23,572 nucleotides of DNA from Bacteroidota bacterium. Lineage in GTDB: Bacteria > Bacteroidota > Bacteroidia > Flavobacteriales > Flavobacteriaceae. Below the pieces are notes generated by a model, which did no database searches, had not been told where the DNA came from, and was given only the letters and a program-made list of their open reading frames with translations. The stretch is from positions 1 through 23,572 of the forward strand of contig SBFL01000367.1 of assembly GCA_006227965.1 (NCBI GenBank). Direction: 5' to 3'. Positions 21,510-23,572 of the stretch are shown piece by piece. Both the position numbers and the translations under genes were made by a program. The stretch's first letter is position 1, and the number at the start of each line of letters is the position of its first letter.

Positions 21510-22805
21510 TTAATCCACTACGAGTATGAAGTAATTTTTCTTGCCGCGCTGCAAGAGGACAAAACGGTTACGGATAAGGTCGGCCTCGGTAATGGTATGG
21601 GCTTCATTCACCCGGGTTTTGTTTACTGAAATGGAATTTTGCTGCAGTTCCCTTCTGGCTTCTCCGTTGGATTTTAAAAATCCGGTTTTGGCTGAAAGGG
21701 CCGCAATCATGTCCAGCCCGCCTTCCAATTCCTTCCTGGAGATCTGCGCCTGGGGCACACCCTCAAAAATTTCGAGGAATAGTTCCCGGCTTAGGGCCTT
21801 CAGGGATTCTGCCGTGGAATTCCCGAAGAGGATCTCACTTGCCTTTTCAGCACTTTCCAAATCCTGAGCCGAATGAACCATGGTGGTCAGTTCCTCCGCC
21901 AGCCGCCGCTGCAGCTGTCGTTGGTGAGGGGCCTGCTGATGGGCGGAAACCAGGTTTTCTATTTCCTCCCTGGAAAGGAAGGTGAAAATTTTGATATACT
22001 TTTCAGCGTCTGTATCCGAGGTATTCAGCCAGTACTGATAAAACCTGTAAGGGGAGGTCTTATGGGCATCCAGCCAGACATTGCCGCTTTCCGTCTTCCC
22101 GAATTTCGTTCCGTCAGCCTTGGTTATCAACGGACAGGTCAGGGCGTACCCCTTTGCACCGTCAATCCGACGGATCAGCTCCGTACCCGTGGTGATATTC
22201 CCCCACTGGTCGCTCCCTCCCATTTGGAGGGTGCACCCGTACTTGCGGTGCAGGTGCAGGAAGTCATAGCCCTGGACGAGTTGGTAGGTAAACTCTGTAA
22301 AGGACATTCCCTCCTTTGAATCCTCTGACAGCCGTTTTTTGACAGAATCCTTGGCCATCATATAGTTTACGGTTATGTGCTTCCCAACATCCCTGATAAA
22401 TTCCAGGAAAGTGATGCCCTTCATCCAGTCGTAGTTGTTTACCAAAAGGGCCGCATTTTCGCCGTCTGTGTCAAAATCCAGAAAACGGGAGAGCTGCTCC
22501 TTTATGGCCTCCTGGTTGAAGCGGAGGGTGGTTTCATCCAAGAGGTTTCGCTCCGTCGATTTTCCCGAGGGATCCCCAATCATGCCCGTAGCTCCGCCGA
22601 TGAGCGCTATGGGCCGGTGACCCGAAAGTTGCAGGTGCCTAAGCATCATAACTCCGACCAGGTGCCCTATATGAAGGGAATCTGCAGTGGGGTCAATCCC
22701 TACATAGGCAGATTGCATTCCATCTTTGAGATGTTCTTCCGTTCCGGGCATTATATCGTGCAACATCCCTCTCCACCTGAGTTCCTCCACAAAATTTGAA
22801 ACCAT
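21510..22805 (-). CDS. tyrS: Tyrosyl-tRNA synthetase
   Basis: This 431-aa class I aminoacyl-tRNA synthetase charges tRNA-Tyr. The HIGH motif is at 45-48 ([10 protein letters not shown]). The tyrosine-binding [12 protein letters not shown] and GGSDQWGN segments are present. The KMSKS-equivalent loop reads KFGKT, the normal form in bacterial tyrosyl enzymes. An S4 RNA-binding domain closes the protein (about 360-431, with ISVNKTRV). I chose the ATG at 22805; an in-frame GTG at 22814 would add three residues. A canonical -7 element sits at 22825-22832. Confidence 0.97.
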   Translation of the reverse strand: MVSNFVEELRWRGMLHDIMPGTEEHLKDGMQSAYVGIDPTADSLHIGHLVGVMMLRHLQLSGHRPIALIGGATGMIGDPSGKSTERNLLDETTLRFNQEAIKEQLSRFLDFDTDGENAALLVNNYDWMKGITFLEFIRDVGKHITVNYMMAKDSVKKRLSEDSKEGMSFTEFTYQLVQGYDFLHLHRKYGCTLQMGGSDQWGNITTGTELIRRIDGAKGYALTCPLITKADGTKFGKTESGNVWLDAHKTSPYRFYQYWLNTSDTDAEKYIKIFTFLSREEIENLVSAHQQAPHQRQLQRRLAEELTTMVHSAQDLESAEKASEILFGNSTAESLKALSRELFLEIFEGVPQAQISRKELEGGLDMIAALSAKTGFLKSNGEARRELQQNSISVNKTRVNEAHTITEADLIRNRFVLLQRGKKNYFILVVD

Positions 22806-22824
22806 GTACTTCACAAGTTTGGAG

Positions 22825-22832
22825 CAAATATA
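22825..22832 (-). promoter_or_regulatory. -7 element of the tyrS promoter
   Basis: The minus strand reads TATATTTG, an exact TAnnTTTG match, 19 bp upstream of the tyrS ATG. It is followed by no T-box-like or other leader structure, since the leader would be only about 12 bases. Confidence 0.55.
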
Positions 22833-22887
22833 ATTAAAAGACCCTGCCTGAAAAGCCGCCCCGGGCCTGGATTAACCCAGAATCGCT

Positions 22888-22895
22888 TATTTTTG
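22888..22895 (+). promoter_or_regulatory. -7 element close to the epimerase start
   Basis: TATTTTTG is an exact TAnnTTTG match whose last base lies only 4 bp before the ATG at 22900. If used, the transcript would begin at or very near the start codon, giving a leaderless or near-leaderless mRNA. A chance match is possible. Confidence 0.35.
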
Positions 22896-22899
22896 GGCC

Positions 22900-23572
22900 A
22901 TGGTATTCGTTACGGGTGGAAGCGGCCTTGTAGGCAGCCATATTCTTCTTGATTTACTGCGTTCGGGCCAGGAGGTCAGAGCCCTCCGCCGTCCCGGAAG
23001 CAATCTGGACAGGGTCCGGGAACTGTTCCATTGGTATGGGGCTGAGGCCCTGTATGACAAAATACAATGGGTTACCGGGGACCTTACCGATATACCTTCC
23101 CTGGATATCGCCATGGAAGGAGCCATTGCCGTCTACCATTGCGGGGCACTGATTTCCTTTGACCCCGGGGACAGGGCCAAACTGCTGAAGGTCAATCAGG
23201 AGGGTACCCGCAACATCGTAAACCTCTGTATCCAAAAGGACATCACGCACCTGTACTATACTAGTTCAATTGCAGCTATCGGCAGAATGAGCGATATTAT
23301 CACAGAAGAGGACCTTTGGGACCCCGCCCACACTAACGTCTATGCCACTAGCAAGTACCTGGCTGAAATTGAGGTCTGGAGAGGCGGGCAGGAAGGCCTT
23401 AAAACCATAATCGTGAATCCCGGGATCATTCTGGGGCCCGGGTTCTGGGATGAAGGAAGTGGAAAGTTCTTCACCCGGGTTGCCTCCGGTTTGAAAATGG
23501 CCCCTCCGGGAGCCACTGGTTTCGTCGGTGTATGGGATGTGGTCGCGGCCCTGAGAAAATTGGGGGAGGCAG
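22900..23572 (+). CDS. SDR-family NAD-dependent epimerase/reductase, N-terminal part
   Basis: The frame opens at the ATG at 22900 and is still open at the right edge, giving 224 codons of a longer gene. It is an extended short-chain dehydrogenase/reductase. The NAD(P)-binding motif TGGSGLVGSH is at the very N-terminus, followed by a serine pair YYTSSIAAIG and the catalytic YATSK (Tyr-x-x-x-Lys). NPGIILGPG and the following segment resemble dihydroflavonol-4-reductase-like or sugar-epimerase-like members. The substrate cannot be told from this part. It is divergent from tyrS with a 94-bp gap. Confidence 0.9.
   Translation, partial: MVFVTGGSGLVGSHILLDLLRSGQEVRALRRPGSNLDRVRELFHWYGAEALYDKIQWVTGDLTDIPSLDIAMEGAIAVYHCGALISFDPGDRAKLLKVNQEGTRNIVNLCIQKDITHLYYTSSIAAIGRMSDIITEEDLWDPAHTNVYATSKYLAEIEVWRGGQEGLKTIIVNPGIILGPGFWDEGSGKFFTRVASGLKMAPPGATGFVGVWDVVAALRKLGEA

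Noticed and set aside
21510..22805. Degenerate KMSKS loop (KFGKT) as a sign of an inactive tyrosyl-tRNA synthetase
   Set aside because: KFGKT/KFGKS is the normal form in bacterial tyrosyl enzymes, and HIGH plus the S4 domain are intact.
1..23572. Mobile elements, CRISPR arrays, tRNA or rRNA genes
   Set aside because: No transposase or integrase frame, regularly spaced repeats, or RNA-gene signatures were seen on reading both strands; short or divergent ones could be missed without a covariance search.

Overview
The window looks like chromosomal DNA of a marine-type flavobacterium (Bacteroidota, probably Flavobacteriaceae). Four things point this way. There are two secreted proteins with type IX secretion (T9SS) sorting tails. 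Recurrent TAnnTTTG promoter elements stand upstream of genes. Strong Shine-Dalgarno sites are absent. The gene families (RseC-led rnf operon, Mrp without its CxxC, NifU C-domain protein) have Bacteroidota-like sequences. Base composition looks near 50% GC by eye, which would be high for the group; the genus cannot be named from this.

The left half (1-12397) is a low-potential electron hub. The tail of an rseC-like gene leads into a complete rnfBCDGEA operon (210-5221), the ion-pumping ferredoxin:NAD+ oxidoreductase. Convergent to it are korA-korB (8126-5254), a 2-oxoacid:ferredoxin oxidoreductase. Divergent from korA is an Alvin-type 2[4Fe-4S] ferredoxin with an acidic insert (8269-8622). It is followed by a full-length pyruvate:ferredoxin oxidoreductase, nifJ (8867-12397), and a small HEPN-like protein. 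korAB, the ferredoxin gene and nifJ appear to share one promoter design: an FNR-like dyad (TGAT-N4-ATCA or near) whose centre lies exactly 33 bp from the centre of a -7 element. A single dyad serves korA and the ferredoxin gene in opposite directions.

The middle (12922-17614, minus strand) reads trmB, lysE-type transporter, alkyltransferase-like protein, mrp, NifU C-domain protein, ferredoxin-NADP reductase, and [2Fe-2S] ferredoxin. The last four form an iron-sulfur assembly and ferredoxin group. Together with the left half, the window encodes two enzymes that reduce ferredoxin (Kor, NifJ), two ferredoxins, and two enzymes that exchange its electrons with NAD or NADP (Rnf, FNR).

The right part holds a PhoB/PhoR-like two-component pair with possible Pho-box-like repeats upstream, then two tandem mini-genes that are only a signal peptide plus a T9SS type A tail. 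These are followed by a LuxE/PaaK-like acyl-activating enzyme, tyrS on the minus strand, and the start of an SDR-family epimerase that runs off the right edge. No rRNA, tRNA, CRISPR array or insertion sequence was seen, and no gene-free stretch exceeds 300 bp.
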